64,000 nt of DNA from Alopecurus myosuroides (GCA_028641055.1 CM054060.1:244293540-244357539); one strand, 5' to 3'; numbered from the stretch's first letter, positions 23,190 to 34,991 are shown. Notes: generated from the sequence alone by a model not told the origin. Numbers and translations are program-made.

Positions 23190-24705
23190 TGATGACCCAC
23201 AAGTATAGGGGGTGTATCGTAGTACTTTTGATAAATAAGAGTGTCAAACCCAACGAGGAGCAGAAGGTGTTGACAAGCAGTCTCGATGAAGGAATAACTG
23301 TAAATACTTGAAAATAGTTTTGTAGGGGTTTTTGATATTGCAGATAAATAAAGTGCGAGTAAATAAAATGCAGTAATAATAATTGCAGCAAGTGGCCCAA
23401 TCCTTTCTTCATCAAAGGACAAGCCGGTGAGTTTACTTATGATTAACAAACGTTCTCGAGGACACACGGGAGGTTTCTGTCAAGTGCTTTTGTTCCATGC
23501 AGCTGAATAATTTTGGTGTTTTGATAAGTGTTGTGTGGGTGAATCTATGCTAATGTGCCATCCCATCCAAGAATAATACATACTTGTGATTATACCCCTT
23601 TCAAGCATCCGAAACTACAAGAAAGTAATTAAGAAATAAATCTAACCGCAGCTTTAAACTCCGGGATCCTACGCTGCCTCGTGTAATGGTTTCCTAACGG
23701 GGGTTTAGGTTTCTGTCACTCCGGCAACCCCACAATTTGTAGCCAAATACACAATGCATTCCCCTAGTCCCATAAATGGTGAAGTAGCATGTAGTCGACG
23801 TTCACATGAAACCACTAGGAGAATAACACCACAACTTAAATATCAAACATTAATTATTATTCAACATTACTTCACTACTAAAAACTTGACTTCTCCCATG
23901 TCCTCAAGAACAACACGAACTACTCACAACACATCATATGGATCATGATCAGAGGTGATATAATGGATGATAACAATCTGGTCATAAAGTGTAAACACCA
24001 ATAAATCTCACAAGCATCAACTACTAACAAGTAATCCACACCGGGAGAGAGATCTAATGAAAAACAACGATAGAGGCCCCTAATTGTTACAGCGGGATGA
24101 AGGTGGATGATGAGGGTGATGGTGCTGGTGGTGATGATTATGATGATGACGATCTTGATGATGCCCGGAGTGATGACGGTACGATGGCGGTTATTTCCCC
24201 TCTTCGGAGAGGAATTTTCCCGACAGATTTCTCCCTGCCAGAGAGCTTTTCTCTCTCGGGTGTTCCCCCCCCCCCCGAGGCAGCGGAAGAATAATTCTTT
24301 GGGGATAGAATGATACTTAGGGTTCCATGGGGGTCAAGCACGCCAAAGATGACCCCTAGAGGTGGGCCAGGGTGGCCACACCCCTAGGTGGCGCGGCCAG
24401 CGGGGAGGGCGCGCCAGCCCTAGGTGTGGGCCCCTGGTGGCCCCCCTCTGGATCCCCTTCTGGTTCTGTTCTTCCTCTAGACTTTTAGGACCCCCGGATG
24501 TCTCCCTTCTTCTTCTGATCTTCTGAAATATGGTATCTCGACGATGTTTTTTCCATCAGATTTCTGGTCCTGGTGTTTATTCTCCAAAAATTATAAAACA
24601 TGCAAAGTAAGATGAAATAACATAAGAGATGCATCATAACATGAAATATATCGATGAATAACTGAAAATTATGATATCAAATATTGATGCAAAATGGACG
24701 TATCA
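23190..24705 (-). repeat. 5' LTR of element G ('type T', 1516 bp)
   Basis: On the minus strand it starts TGATACGTCCATTTTGCATC and ends CTTGTGGGTCATCA, then the PBS. A GAT/ATG-rich trinucleotide stretch lies at 24096-24180. It is the same family as the + strand LTR 25823-27305, in opposite orientation. Outside flank is CCTTG (24706-24710). The matching flank on the other side was not found. Confidence 0.8.
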
Positions 24706-25822
24706 CCTTGATAGCCAAAAACATGTACTGAGAGGGAATGCTTCTCATGCATCCAAACCTTGAGCCCCAAAACCATGGCATTTTTGTCCACCATACCTAC
24801 CTATATGTGGTATTTAACCGCCACTCCAAGTAAATTGCTTGTGTGCTACCTTTAAACCTTAAAAATTACACATGTTTTGTGCCCCTGTTTTAGCTCATGA
24901 GGATGCAAATAGAGAATCTTTATCTGAACTTTTGATTGGACTTTACACACCTGAACTAGTGGCTTCATCCGCTTATCCAAATGATAGAAGAGCTGGCAGC
25001 AGGGTGCCCAACCCCAAACTTAATTACTACAAATTCTCTTCACTATTTTTTCCCCTGATTATCAGCCAAAGCATAATTTCGTAAAAAAAAGAGAAAGAGG
25101 GATGACCTTCTATACCAGTTGCGTCCTTCAATGGGAGCCGCTCTTGTGAAATCTAGTTGGCTTGTGACGTACTGTATTTTCTGTTTTCCATTCATTGACA
25201 TAAGCATACACCACTCTCAAAATTGTTTTTGATACCTCTCTTTATCAAATGAAAATCTCTAGCACATGAGTTAATCCATGTTTCCCTTTGCAAAGGGCCT
25301 ATATTTTACTTTTATGTTGAGTCAGTAAACCTACTCCTTTCTGTCTAAAGCAAGAATTTGATTTGTTGTGATCCATCCATCTATATGTTGATTTACTCAA
25401 TCATGTCCTTTATCCTTCCCTGTTTAGTACAAATGTTTTTATATGAATGAATACCACTTTGAAAGTTATCAATGACTGCAAAGAGACTGTTATGATTGAT
25501 CATGATAAACTCTGCAATATAAGCTCTAATATAAAGACTCTGATCGAAAGATAAGTACAATATGTTAATTTTTCTCTGACCTAGATCAAAATTTTCCTTC
25601 ACCAATTATGATTTCCTTTTTGCACCTTTATTATGATTCCCTCTACTTGTTTAAAGTTTAATTATATGAGAGGAATTTGTTTTCTAGAATGACCTATGTA
25701 TTGATAGATGTGATGCTTCTTGTCCGTATTTTATTTATCGACACCTCACTCCATAAACCTATGGTCATGTTAACTGAGTTCAGTTTCGCTTGGGGACAAG
25801 CGAGGTCTAAGCTTGGGGGAGT
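24706..25822 (+). other. 3' untranslated region of + strand element F
   Basis: Homologous to the 3' UTR of elements D and G (AGAGGGAATGCTTCTCATGC, CCATACCTACCTATATGTGG). It ends with the polypurine tract AAGCTTGGGGGAGT at 25809-25822, directly before an LTR. Element G's 5' LTR abuts its left end, so the rest of F is missing or displaced. No credible ORF. Confidence 0.7.
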
Positions 25823-27305
25823 TGATACATCCATTTTGCATCACTATTTTATATTGTAATTTTCTTTCATTCATCGATATATTTCATATTATGATGCATT
25901 ACTTATGTTATTTCATCTTATTTTGCATGTTAAATAATTATTGGAGAATAAACACGGGGACCAGAAATCTGATGGAAAAAGCATAATAAAGATACCCTAT
26001 TTCAGAAGATCAGAAGAAGAAAGGGGCATCGGAGAAGTCTTAGAAGTCCAAAAGAGGGAGACAACCATGAGGAGACCCGGGGGGGGGGGGGGGGGGTGTC
26101 ACCAGGGGCCCACACCACTAGGGGGCGCCCCCCTTGGCCGCGCCGGGGTGTGGTGTGGCTACCCTGGCCCACCTCTGGCCGCCTCCTTTTGAGTACTTGA
26201 CCCCGAGGGAACCCTAATACTGAGAGAACCATCGAGAAAATATTCCTCTGCCTCCTCGGGGCGGAAAATGACAGAGAGACAAAAGCCCTCCGGCAGGGAG
26301 AAATCCGTCGAGGAAATTCCTCCCCGAAGAGGGGGAATCATCTCCATCATCACTATCATCGCTCCGGGCATCATCAAGATAGTAATCATCATCATCATCA
26401 TCACTAGCACCATCACCCTCACCATCCATCTCCATCTCGCTGTAACGATTAGGGTTCTATATCGTTATTCTTCACTAGATCTCTCTCCCGGCATGGATTA
26501 CTTGTTAGTAGTTGATGCTTGTGAGATTTATCGGTGTTTGCACTTTATGACCAGATTGTTATTCATCATTATATAACCTCTGATTATGATCCATACGATG
26601 TCTTGTGAGTATTTCGTTTAGTTCTTGAGGACATGGGAGAAGTAAAGATGTTAGTAGTGGAATTATGTTGAAGTAATATCTAGTGGTTTGATATTTAAGT
26701 TGTGGTGTTATTCTTCTAGTTGTGTCATGTGAACTTTGACTACATGACACTTCACCTTTATGGGCCTAGGAGGATGCATTGTGTATTTGTCTACTAATTG
26801 TGGGGTTGCCGGAGTGATAGAAACCTAAACCCCCGTTAGGAAACCGATGCACGGGGGAGTGTAGGATCCCAGAGTTTAAGGTTGTGGTTAGATTTATCTT
26901 AATTACTTTCTTGTAGGTGCAAATGCTTGGAAGGCGTTTAATCACAAGTATGTATTAGTCCTACTTGGGTGGTGCATTAGCATAGGTGCACCCACAAAAC
27001 AACTATCAAAATAATAAACATTAATCAACTGTACGAAACGAGAACGTATGGTAATCATAAGTAGAACAACCGGCTTGTCCTTTGCCCTCAAAAGGATTGG
27101 GCCACTTGCTACAATTATATTTACCGTCTTTTATTTACTCGCACTTTATTTATCTACTATATCAAAAACCACCAAAAACCTGTTTGTTAGTGTTTATAGT
27201 CAATCCTCTATCTAACCTTCTTTTCAACACCTTATGCTCCTCATTGGGTTTGACACTCTTATTTACCGAAAGTACTATGATACACCCCCTACTTGTGGTT
27301 CATCA
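25823..27305 (+). repeat. 3' LTR of element F ('type T', 1483 bp)
   Basis: Starts TGATACATCCATTTTGCATC and ends CTTGTGGTTCATCA. An 18-G run lies at 26079-26096, and a CAT/ATC-rich stretch at 26341-26440 mirrors the GAT stretch of the inverted copy 23190-24705. Preceded by a perfect-looking PPT. Confidence 0.8.
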
Positions 27306-27649
27306 GACGTCGATATTGATTCCTACAAGTTATACGACGAAAACTGCTTAACCTATTGGTTGTTAAGTTCCTATTATTTTGTGATGCCAATCAATACCTC
27401 GGGGCGAGATAAATGATAAGACCGTTCTTAAACTCTTTAATCACCTTATCAAATTATTCCTGATATCTGGTATGATTCCTTTTTCTCGTTACCGTTACAT
27501 AGTATCCCCATGACTAGAGTGATGACCTTGTCTGCACAGACTTATTTATTGATACAATTTCACCGAGTGGATCCTCGATGTATCTATCTATTAACTAGAG
27601 AAGTAGATCCCAATATTGAACTATCACGATGAACGAATACTTTCGTGAC
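27306..27649 (+). repeat. Left part of an older repeat interrupted by element D
   Basis: No ORF. The sequence continues at 34075 after element D, as shown by the GTGAC duplication. The text (CACCTTATCAAATTATT, GACCTTGTCTGCACAGAC, GAAGTAGATCC) is of a type I associate with Copia-like LTRs in Triticeae, but I could not confirm this. Confidence 0.45.
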
Positions 27650-29007
27650 TAATAAGTCATAAACGTATCCTTAATTTATGATGTTCCATGTTGTTTTATT
27701 ATTGTTTCCAACATGTTTTCCTTACACTTTATGTCATTTTTATCGATTTCCCGGGACTAACGTATTGACAAGATGCCACAGAGCCAGTTCCTGTTTTCTG
27801 CCGTTTTTAGTTTCACAAAAGTTGTTCTGGAAATATTCTCGGAATTGGAAATTTCGAAAGCTAGAAGTCTTAGAAGTCCCGAAAAGCCCCGGAGGGTGGC
27901 CATAGGGTGGCCACACAATGGGGTGGCGCGTGTCCCCCTCACAGCGCCACCTAGGGGTGTGGGCCACCCCCCGGCATCGCCCTTTCGCCTATTTATACTC
28001 CCCCGAGGGAAAACCCTAAAAACATTGACCTTTTCCACAAAATACATCCGTAGCTCCACCGCCGCCACCGACAAGTTTCGGGGGACAGATCTCTGTTCTG
28101 GCAGCCTGCCGGGACGGAGAAGTGCCCCTGGAACCATCTACATCGACTCCACCGCCATGTCCATTGCCGTTGTTGTCTCCTATGATGAGGAGGGAGTAGT
28201 TCTCCCCCGAGGGTGAGGGATCTACATGTAGCTATGTCGTTCATCTCTCTCTCCCATGGGGTAATCTATATGTGACCGTGAGCTTTGTAATCTAGTTGAA
28301 TAAGTAGATGTTACTCTTCATATTGTGCTACTCAAGTGTTTTATTAATATGAACTTTGGAGTCACCTTGTCCCGCGGTGTGAAGGTGACAGTGCGCACAT
28401 CGTGTGTGTCTCCTCTATGAATTGTGGTGTTTGTCTAGTACCTTCTAGGGCGCTCATAGTGACAGCGTGGGGTTAACTAGACATGGGAATGCTTACTTTA
28501 AGGAATGCTTTTGCATCCCTATGCAATGATTAATGTTCGTTATCCAACCCGAGTGGTTAAGAGTAGCATAGTGAAGATAATATATTTATGCATTCAATTA
28601 TGTGATCATTGTTGAGAGTGTCCTGTAATGAAAGTAGGATCCCTAGGCCTTATTTCCAAGCATTGAAACACCATTTTCCGCCTGTTCTGCTACATGTTTG
28701 CTTGCTGCCATTTTTATTTCAGATTGCTATTATCGCTTATTATCATCCATATTACTTGCATTTTACTCTCTTTTTGCCGAACTAGTGCACCTATATACCT
28801 GACAAGTATATTGGGTGTGTTGGGGACACAAGAGACTTCTTGTATCTTGATTGCAGGGTTGCTTGAGAGGGATATCTTTGACCTCTACCTCATTGAGTTC
28901 AATAAACCTTGGGTGATCCACTTAATGGAAACTTGCTGCTGTTCTACAAACCTCTGCAGTTGGAGGCCCAACACTGTCTACAAGAATAGAAGCGTGCGCA
29001 CACATCA
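27650..29007 (+). repeat. 5' LTR of element D (type S)
   Basis: The expected start TGTTGATACTTC is degraded to TAATAAGTC here. It ends GCGCACACATCA before the PBS. TATTTATACTCC near 27990 is the likely TATA box, followed by the leader AAACCCTAAAAACAT. Confidence 0.8.
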
Positions 29008-29017
29008 AGCTCTTTTC

Positions 29018-29034
29018 TGGCGCCGTTGCCGGGG
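29018..29034 (+). promoter_or_regulatory. Primer-binding site, tRNA-Asp type
   Basis: TGGCGCCGTTGCCGGGG, complementary to the 3' end of plant tRNA-Asp, 10 bases after the LTR. Confidence 0.85.
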
Positions 29035-29165
29035 AGGTAAGGTAAAAGGTACTCACATCCTCGGGTGTGAGTGCTCGAAGTTATTTCCTTTAGATCCTGC
29101 AATTATATCGTTTTGTTTCTTGTTTTTATTTTCACTAGTTAGGCTTAAGGGAAAACAACAAAAAC

Positions 29166-29750
29166 ATGAGAGAGCTTTATAATATTTATCTTGAGTTAGG
29201 ATATGAAGTGTTTGAAGAGAAAATTAAAAAACCTATGGAACATTATTTGCATGCTAATAGAAATGTTATTTGTATGAATGCTTTGAACACTATTATTTCT
29301 GATGCTATGGAAAAGTCTAAGCTTCTGGAAGCTAGTTTTGATGAATATGATATTTTTAGTCCCCCAAGTTTTGAGGAGGAAATTTTCTTTGATGATACTT
29401 TTCCTCCAATATATGATGATTATAATGATTGTGGTATTCTAGTTCCACCTATTTACAATGATGAATATGATATTTTGAGTCCACCTACAAAAGAGGAAAA
29501 TATTAATTATGATTAAAATATGCCTCCTATATTTAATGATCATGGTGATGAGAATAATAATAATAGCTATTTTGTTTATTTTGCTCCTACTACTATTAAT
29601 AAGAATGACTATGCTTATGTGGAGAGTATTAATTCTTTTATGGATGTGGCTCATGATAAGAATGTTATATATGATAGTTATATTGTTAATTTCATTCATG
29701 ATGCTACTGAAAGTTATTATGAGAGAGGGAAACATTGTCTTATGCATTAA
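29166..29750 (+). pseudogene. Acidic ORF of element D, one in-frame stop
   Basis: The ATG at 29166 opens 116 codons, TAA at 29514-29516, then the same frame continues from 29520 to a stop at 29748-29750. One codon therefore splits what was about a 194-residue protein. It is very acidic and Tyr/Pro-rich with imperfect internal repeats (FSPPSFEEEIFFDD, FPPIYDDYNDCG, VPPIYNDEYDILSPP, MPPIFNDHGDENN). The N-terminal 50 residues look helical. Similar acidic ORFs occur in non-autonomous Triticeae Gypsy elements. The function is unknown. No Gag or enzyme motif is visible. Confidence 0.65.
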
Positions 29751-32672
29751 CAATATCAAGTTTCCCCTCTTTATGTTTAAATTTTTGAAGTTGCACTTAT
29801 TTTGTTTTCCTATGCTTGTTGCTTTGTGTTTTCATGACTTGTTTTTCTACAAGATTATTTTTCATAGGAATTGGGTTATACTTAATTTTTTTTACATTTT
29901 CTTCTTGATGCTCTCTTTTGCTTCAATTCATATTTCTCATGTGAGCATCTTCTCAAATTATCATGCCTAGCTAAAAGGCTTTAAAGAAAAGCACTTCTTG
30001 GAAGATAACCCATGTTTTTATTTTTGCCTTGTTTTTCTATGTTTTCTTTGAGTAAAGGGGTCGTATACTTCTGTAGCAACTCCTTTATATCTTTATTTTC
30101 ATGTTTTAGTAGTGGCAACTAAATTTTCTGATGAAAGTCGGAGTTGGTTTTCGGATTTCTGCGCAGAAAACAGATTTCTGCTGTCCACCGTAAAATATCG
30201 TATAAAATCCTGGAAGATAAAAATGATCTGAAATTTTTAGTGCTTATTCCTCAGCTAATTCCGCAACTTTTATTACTTGACCACTTTTTTATTTGAGCAA
30301 AAGAAGATTTTCGAAATAAATCATCTTTACCTTCTATTCTGTTTTGACAGATTTCTGCCAATAATTCCATTTGCATCTTAATCTCTTGCTTTTGGTGTTC
30401 TTTTGAGAAAAAGAGTTTTCAAGTAAGTTGTGACAGTAGCTAATGTGTTTATGAGTGTAAGGATTGTGTTGAAACTGAACCATGTGAATTTATTATTTCG
30501 ATTGCACTAACGTTGCTAATGAAAATTGTGAGAAGTTTGGTGTGAAGGAAGTTTTCAAGGGTCAAGAGAAGAGGATGATATGACGTGATCAAGAAGAGTG
30601 AAGAGCCTAAGCTTGGGGATGCCCCGGAGGTACATACCTGCAAATTCCAAGAACACTCAAGCGTCTAAGCTTGGGGATTCCCAAGGCATCTCCTTCTTCA
30701 TCAACAAATTATGAGGTCACTTCTAGTGAAACTATATTTTTATTCGGTCACATCTTATGTGCTTTACTTGGAGCATCTTTATTTTTTTTGCTTTCAGTTT
30801 GTTTATTTTCCTTTTCTGTAGTTTATGGTTGGATCTTATCATACTTGGGAGAGAGACACACTCCGTTTTCATTGTTTAGAATTCTCTAGTTCTCATTCTT
30901 ATTATTCTGTGAGTGTTCACTTTTTGCTAGTACCGCGTTTAGCATTTGTTTTCATGCATCTCTTATTTAGAGCTGTTAGTTTTAGTAGTGTTATGTGAGT
31001 CCTCTTATGTTTTCTTTCTGTAGCATGTAGAGAATTTTGTTAAAACATATTTTGTATGGTGCTTGTTGGGAAAAGAAACCGCTGCTTGAATTAGAATTTT
31101 TAATGGTGCAAGTAGAAGCTTGTATAGACTGTGGCTAGAACTTTTGCATTGCATGCTAATTCTTATTTTAGTTTTAAAGCCTTGTGGTTATTGAGTAGCA
31201 TGAATAGACTCAAATATCTGAGAGTGTTTAATATGCCTTGAAAGATTCATGAGTTGTTCTTGTCATAGTAAAGCATCAATTTATGGTATTCTCTTTTGAA
31301 TGTTTTATTTGGTTGACTTGGCGCATGCTCACACCATGTTTATGACTATGAACCAGTCATGAATAGCCTACATGACCACTTAGTTTTTGAACTTGTGATA
31401 CCGATTATGCTTTAATTAATGATGCTTATGTCGCTATGCATGATTATGGCTCTTATGCTCTCTTGATTTGTCGCTCCCAGTCTTTTGCTAAGCCTCCACC
31501 TGTACTGAGTATGGAATTCTACTCATGCATCCAAACTCCCTTAAACCAAAGTTTTCCCATTGTGTACACCATACCTACCTACATGTGGTATTTCACCGCC
31601 ACTCCAAGTAAATTGCTCATGTATTACCTTTCAAACTTTGAAAATTACTCCTGTTTTGTGTTCCTGTTTTTGCTCATGAGGACATCAATGAAGAATCTTT
31701 ATCTCACCTATTGATTGGATTTCACACCCTGGACTAGTGGCTTCATCTGCTTATCCAAATGATAGAAGAGATGGCAGCGGGGTGCCCAGCCCCAAATTAA
31801 TACAAACAAATTCTCTTCACTATTTTTGCCTCTGATTTATCAGTTAAAGCATAATTGTGTAAACAAAAGAGAAAGAGGGATGACCTTCTACACCAGTTGC
31901 GTCCTTCACAATGGGAGCCTCTCTTGTGAATCCAGTTGGCTTGTGACGTATTGTATTGTCTGTTTACCATTCGTTGACATTAACATACACCTCTCCTAAT
32001 ATATAGACACTCCTCCACGGTATGTGATTGTTGGCAGGGACCCGAGGATTCAGTTAGCCATGGTTTGTGAAAGATGGATGGGAGGAGTGTCAAACTTTTA
32101 ATACATCTATTTAATAAAATAAAAATCTCTAGCACATGAGTGATCCCTGCTTCCCTCCACGAAGGGCCTCTCTTTTACTTTTATGTTGAATCTCCATCTT
32201 CTAACTTTATGCACAGTTGAGAGAGCATTTTTGCCATTCTGAGTCTATGTGCATTTGTCCCATAGACATCAATAATTGCTTCATAATGTGATATTATGTG
32301 TTCTTAAATTGTTTTCTCTAGTCTTCCTCACAAACTTTGAAGATGTCTTGGCATTTATGTTTTGTCCCACTCTTAAGGACTAGCGAAATACCACTTTGCC
32401 ATGCTTTCTCTATACTTGAAACAAATGTTTATCTTTATTTGCATTATTATCCATGATCCTTTATTTAAGGTACTCTTCATGATGCATAGTGATTGCTATG
32501 CTTTATTATTGAAGTTCTATTTATCATGTTTGTGTTTGAAGTTCTATGATCTCAGCGTAAATATGCTTTTACATTATAATGATCAAGTTTATGTTAGTAG
32601 GATGTCACCTTAGAAATTATTGTGTTTTTATCGTTTACCTACTCGAGAACGAGTGGGAACTAAGCTTGGGGA
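29751..32672 (+). other. Long 3' untranslated region of element D
   Basis: AT-rich, no substantial ORF. Holds polypurine-like motifs CTAAGCTTGGGGAT at 30607-30620 and 30665-30678, besides the terminal PPT at 32660-32672. Also holds a 96-base hairpin (32006-32101). It aligns by eye with the 3' UTRs of E (minus), G (minus) and F (+). Confidence 0.65.
32006..32101 (+). ncRNA. Structured hairpin in element D 3' UTR
   Basis: A perfect 11 bp stem GACACTCCTCC (32006-32016) / GGAGGAGTGTC (32091-32101) encloses 74 bases that include CCATGG (32058-32063), a self-complementary hexamer in the loop region. The corresponding places in the F (about 25210) and G (about 12010) UTRs lack this segment. Candidate RNA structure. 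No function shown. Confidence 0.5.
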
Positions 32673-34069
32673 TGTTGATACTTCATAAACATATCCTTAA
32701 TTTCTTATGTTCCATGTTGTTTTATTATTGTTTTCCCACATATTTTCCTTACACTTTATGTCATTTTTATCAATTTCCCCGGACTAACCTATTGACGAGA
32801 TGCCACAGAGCCAGTTCCTGTTTTCTGCTGTTTTTAGTTTCAGAGAAGTTGTTCTAGAAATATTCTCGGAATTGGAAAATCCAAAAGCCAGAAGTCTTAG
32901 AAGTCCCGGAAGCTTTCATAAGTCCCGAAGAGCCCCAGAGGGGGGCCACAGGGTGGCCACACCATGGGGTGGCGCGGGTTCCCCTAGCCGCGCCACCTAG
33001 GGGTGTGGCCCCCCTGGCCACCCCCCCCCCCCGACATCGCCCTTTTGCCTATTTATACTCCCCCGGGGGAAAACCCTAAAAACATCGACCTTTTCCACGA
33101 AATACATCTGTAGCTCCGCCTCCACCACCGACAAGTTTCTGGGGACAGATCTCTGTTCTGGCGTCCTACCGGGACGGGGAAGTGCCCCCGGAACCATCTC
33201 CATCGACTCCACTGCCATCTCCATCGTCGTTGTTGTTTCCTATGATGAGGAGGGGGTGATTCTCCCCCGAGGCTGAGGGCTCTACCGGTAGCTATGTGGT
33301 TCATCTCTCTCTCCCATGGTGTGATCTATATGTGATCGTGAGCTTTGTAACCTAGTTGAATAAGTAGACGTTACTCTTCATCTTGTGCTACTCAAGTGTT
33401 TTATTAATATGAACTTTGGAGTCACCTTGTCCCGCGGTGTGAAGGTGACAGTGTGCACATCGTGTGTGTCTCCTCTATGAATTGTGGTGTTTGTCTAGTA
33501 CCTTCTAGGGCGCTCATAGTGACAGCGTGGGGTTAACTAGACATGGGAATGCTTACTTTAAGGAATACTTTTTTGTAGCCCTACGCAATGATTAGTGTTA
33601 GTTATCCAACCGGAGTGGTTAAGAGTAGCATAGTGAAGAGAAGATATTTATGCATTCAATTATGTGATCATTGTTGAGAGTGTCCTCTAGTGATAGTAGG
33701 ATCCCTAGTCCTTATTTCCAAGCATTGAAACACTGTTTTCCGCGTGTTCTACTACATGTTTGCTTGCTGCTATTTTTATTTCAGATTGCTATTATCGCTT
33801 ATTATCATCCATATTACTTGCATTTTACTCTCTCTTCACCAAACTAGTGCACCTATATAGCTAACAAGTATATTGGGTGTGTTGGAGTCACAAGAGACTT
33901 CTTGTATCTTGATTGCAGGGTTGCTTGAGAGGGATATCTTTGACCTCTACCTCTCTGAGTTCGATAAACCTTGGGTGATCCACTTAAGGGAAACTTGCTG
34001 CTGTTCTACAAACCTCTGCACTTGGAGACCCAACATTGTCTACAAGAATAGAAGCGTGCGTAGACATCA
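32673..34069 (+). repeat. 3' LTR of element D (type S, 1397 bp)
   Basis: Starts TGTTGATACTTCATAAAC right after the PPT and ends GCGTAGACATCA. Followed by the GTGAC target duplicate. Confidence 0.85.
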
Positions 34070-34074
34070 GTGAC

Positions 34075-34513
34075 CATCCAGTGTTAGCCTTTTTTATCAC
34101 CCAGTTTACGGTGTGATACTTGACTATACCAAAATGATCCTTACGGTAAACATCATTGAATATTCTCATGGTTTAAGGAAGAAAACAAGACAGCCATTAT
34201 GTGATTGTACTATTTAGCAAAAATAATCCCGTAGTATCTCAACTATTTGGGTCTACCCAGTAACAATGTTGAAACAACAATGTGCTTCCATTAATATTGA
34301 CATAACAGATGTCCATGACCAGGAAAATCTGGTCATCTAATATTACTAAGTTTGTCTGTGATACATAACAAAGGGTTATAACATCGTGTTTATGTTTCTA
34401 CACGTGCCTATGAGTTTTCCTCTGAATCTCATATTTAGTGACCATGGAAGTTATAGCATAAAAATATAATACATTAATCACGAAACTGATAAATTTTATT
34501 GTCTCTTGGACAT
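34075..34513 (+). repeat. Right part of the repeat interrupted by element D
   Basis: Continues 27306-27649 across the D insertion. Contains CAACAATGTGCTTCCATTAA and ends ...GTCTCTTGGACATACATCCAACA, which looks like an LTR end. No ORF. Confidence 0.45.
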
Positions 34514-34660
34514 ACATCCAACAGTGGTTGCTCCCACACTGCCGATAGGCGACAAAAGCGCGCCCACAGAGCGATCACACTCCACACCAAGACTCACTAC
34601 TTAAACATAATCTTGGGCCTAAAAAATTAAGGGATCAGATCACACAGAGAAAGGTTAACC

Positions 34661-34978
34661 GTGGGTGGCTTGAGCGACAGGAGGCGCGAAACGACGTCAT
34701 GTGGGAGTGTGTGGATAAGTCTAGATCCGAACACGTGGCAGAATGAACCGTCAACTTTGAGGAAGGTGATGAGCTTTGGCGGAGCATCGGGCTTCACTCG
34801 CCAAATCCGTGAAGCCAAAAAGCCCAAGAAATTAAAGATAACCAACGAGATACCCAAGTTTGATGGCTTCCAGGAGCCGAAGGCCTGTTTGCAAGATTAC
34901 CTGACTGCAGAGAAGCACCAAAATGATAGCTATGTAATACATGCAGCTTCAGCTTACTGTGTCCGCGCGTACATATGA
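34661..34978 (+). pseudogene. Possible Gag-like fragment
   Basis: A 105-residue ORF whose part KITNEIPKFDGFQEPKACLQDYL resembles the start of plant retrotransposon Gag (KFDG..DP..WL/LQDYL pattern). It has no upstream or downstream partner and could be chance. 34514-34660 shows nothing else. Confidence 0.3.
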
Positions 34979-34991
34979 GAATAACACTTTG

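Larger units (their letters stand above)
11448..24705 (-). mobile_element. Athila-like Ty3/Gypsy element G with accessory ORF, minus strand, interrupted by a solo LTR and a hAT element
   Basis: Minus-strand order: LTR (24705-23190), PBS (23178-23162), gag, protease, RT-RNase H, integrase, coiled-coil ORF (17416-16923), GGGG-rich tract (16888-16874), long 3' UTR (down to 11448), polypurine tract, LTR 11447-9859. The RT wording (GIIYPIADSRW, PKKGGMTVV, FIDQMLERL) matches the Athila clade. The 5' LTR is a TGATACGTCC type, while the LTR at the 3' end is a different family. Either this is a composite or an unseen break lies in the 3' UTR. The interruptions are a 3940 bp solo LTR and a 604 bp hAT. 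Many frameshifts and catalytic losses make it inactive. Confidence 0.6.
27650..34069 (+). mobile_element. Complete non-autonomous Gypsy-type element D, TSD GTGAC
   Basis: LTRs 27650-29007 and 32673-34069. PBS TGGCGCCGTTGCCGGGG at 29018-29034. PPT CTAAGCTTGGGGA at 32660-32672. GTGAC at 27645-27649 and 34070-34074. The internal region encodes only an acidic ORF (29166-29750), with no gag, protease, RT or integrase, so movement required proteins from related elements such as E and G. The LTRs differ at many positions and by indels (for example an extra AAGCTTTCATAAG segment in the 3' copy), so the insertion is not recent. The first few bases of the 5' LTR are degraded. Confidence 0.85.

Noticed and set aside
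24097..24341. Asp-rich small ORFs in the type T LTRs (also 26159-26435)
   Set aside because: They translate a GAT/ATG trinucleotide stretch inside an LTR. No conservation beyond the microsatellite.
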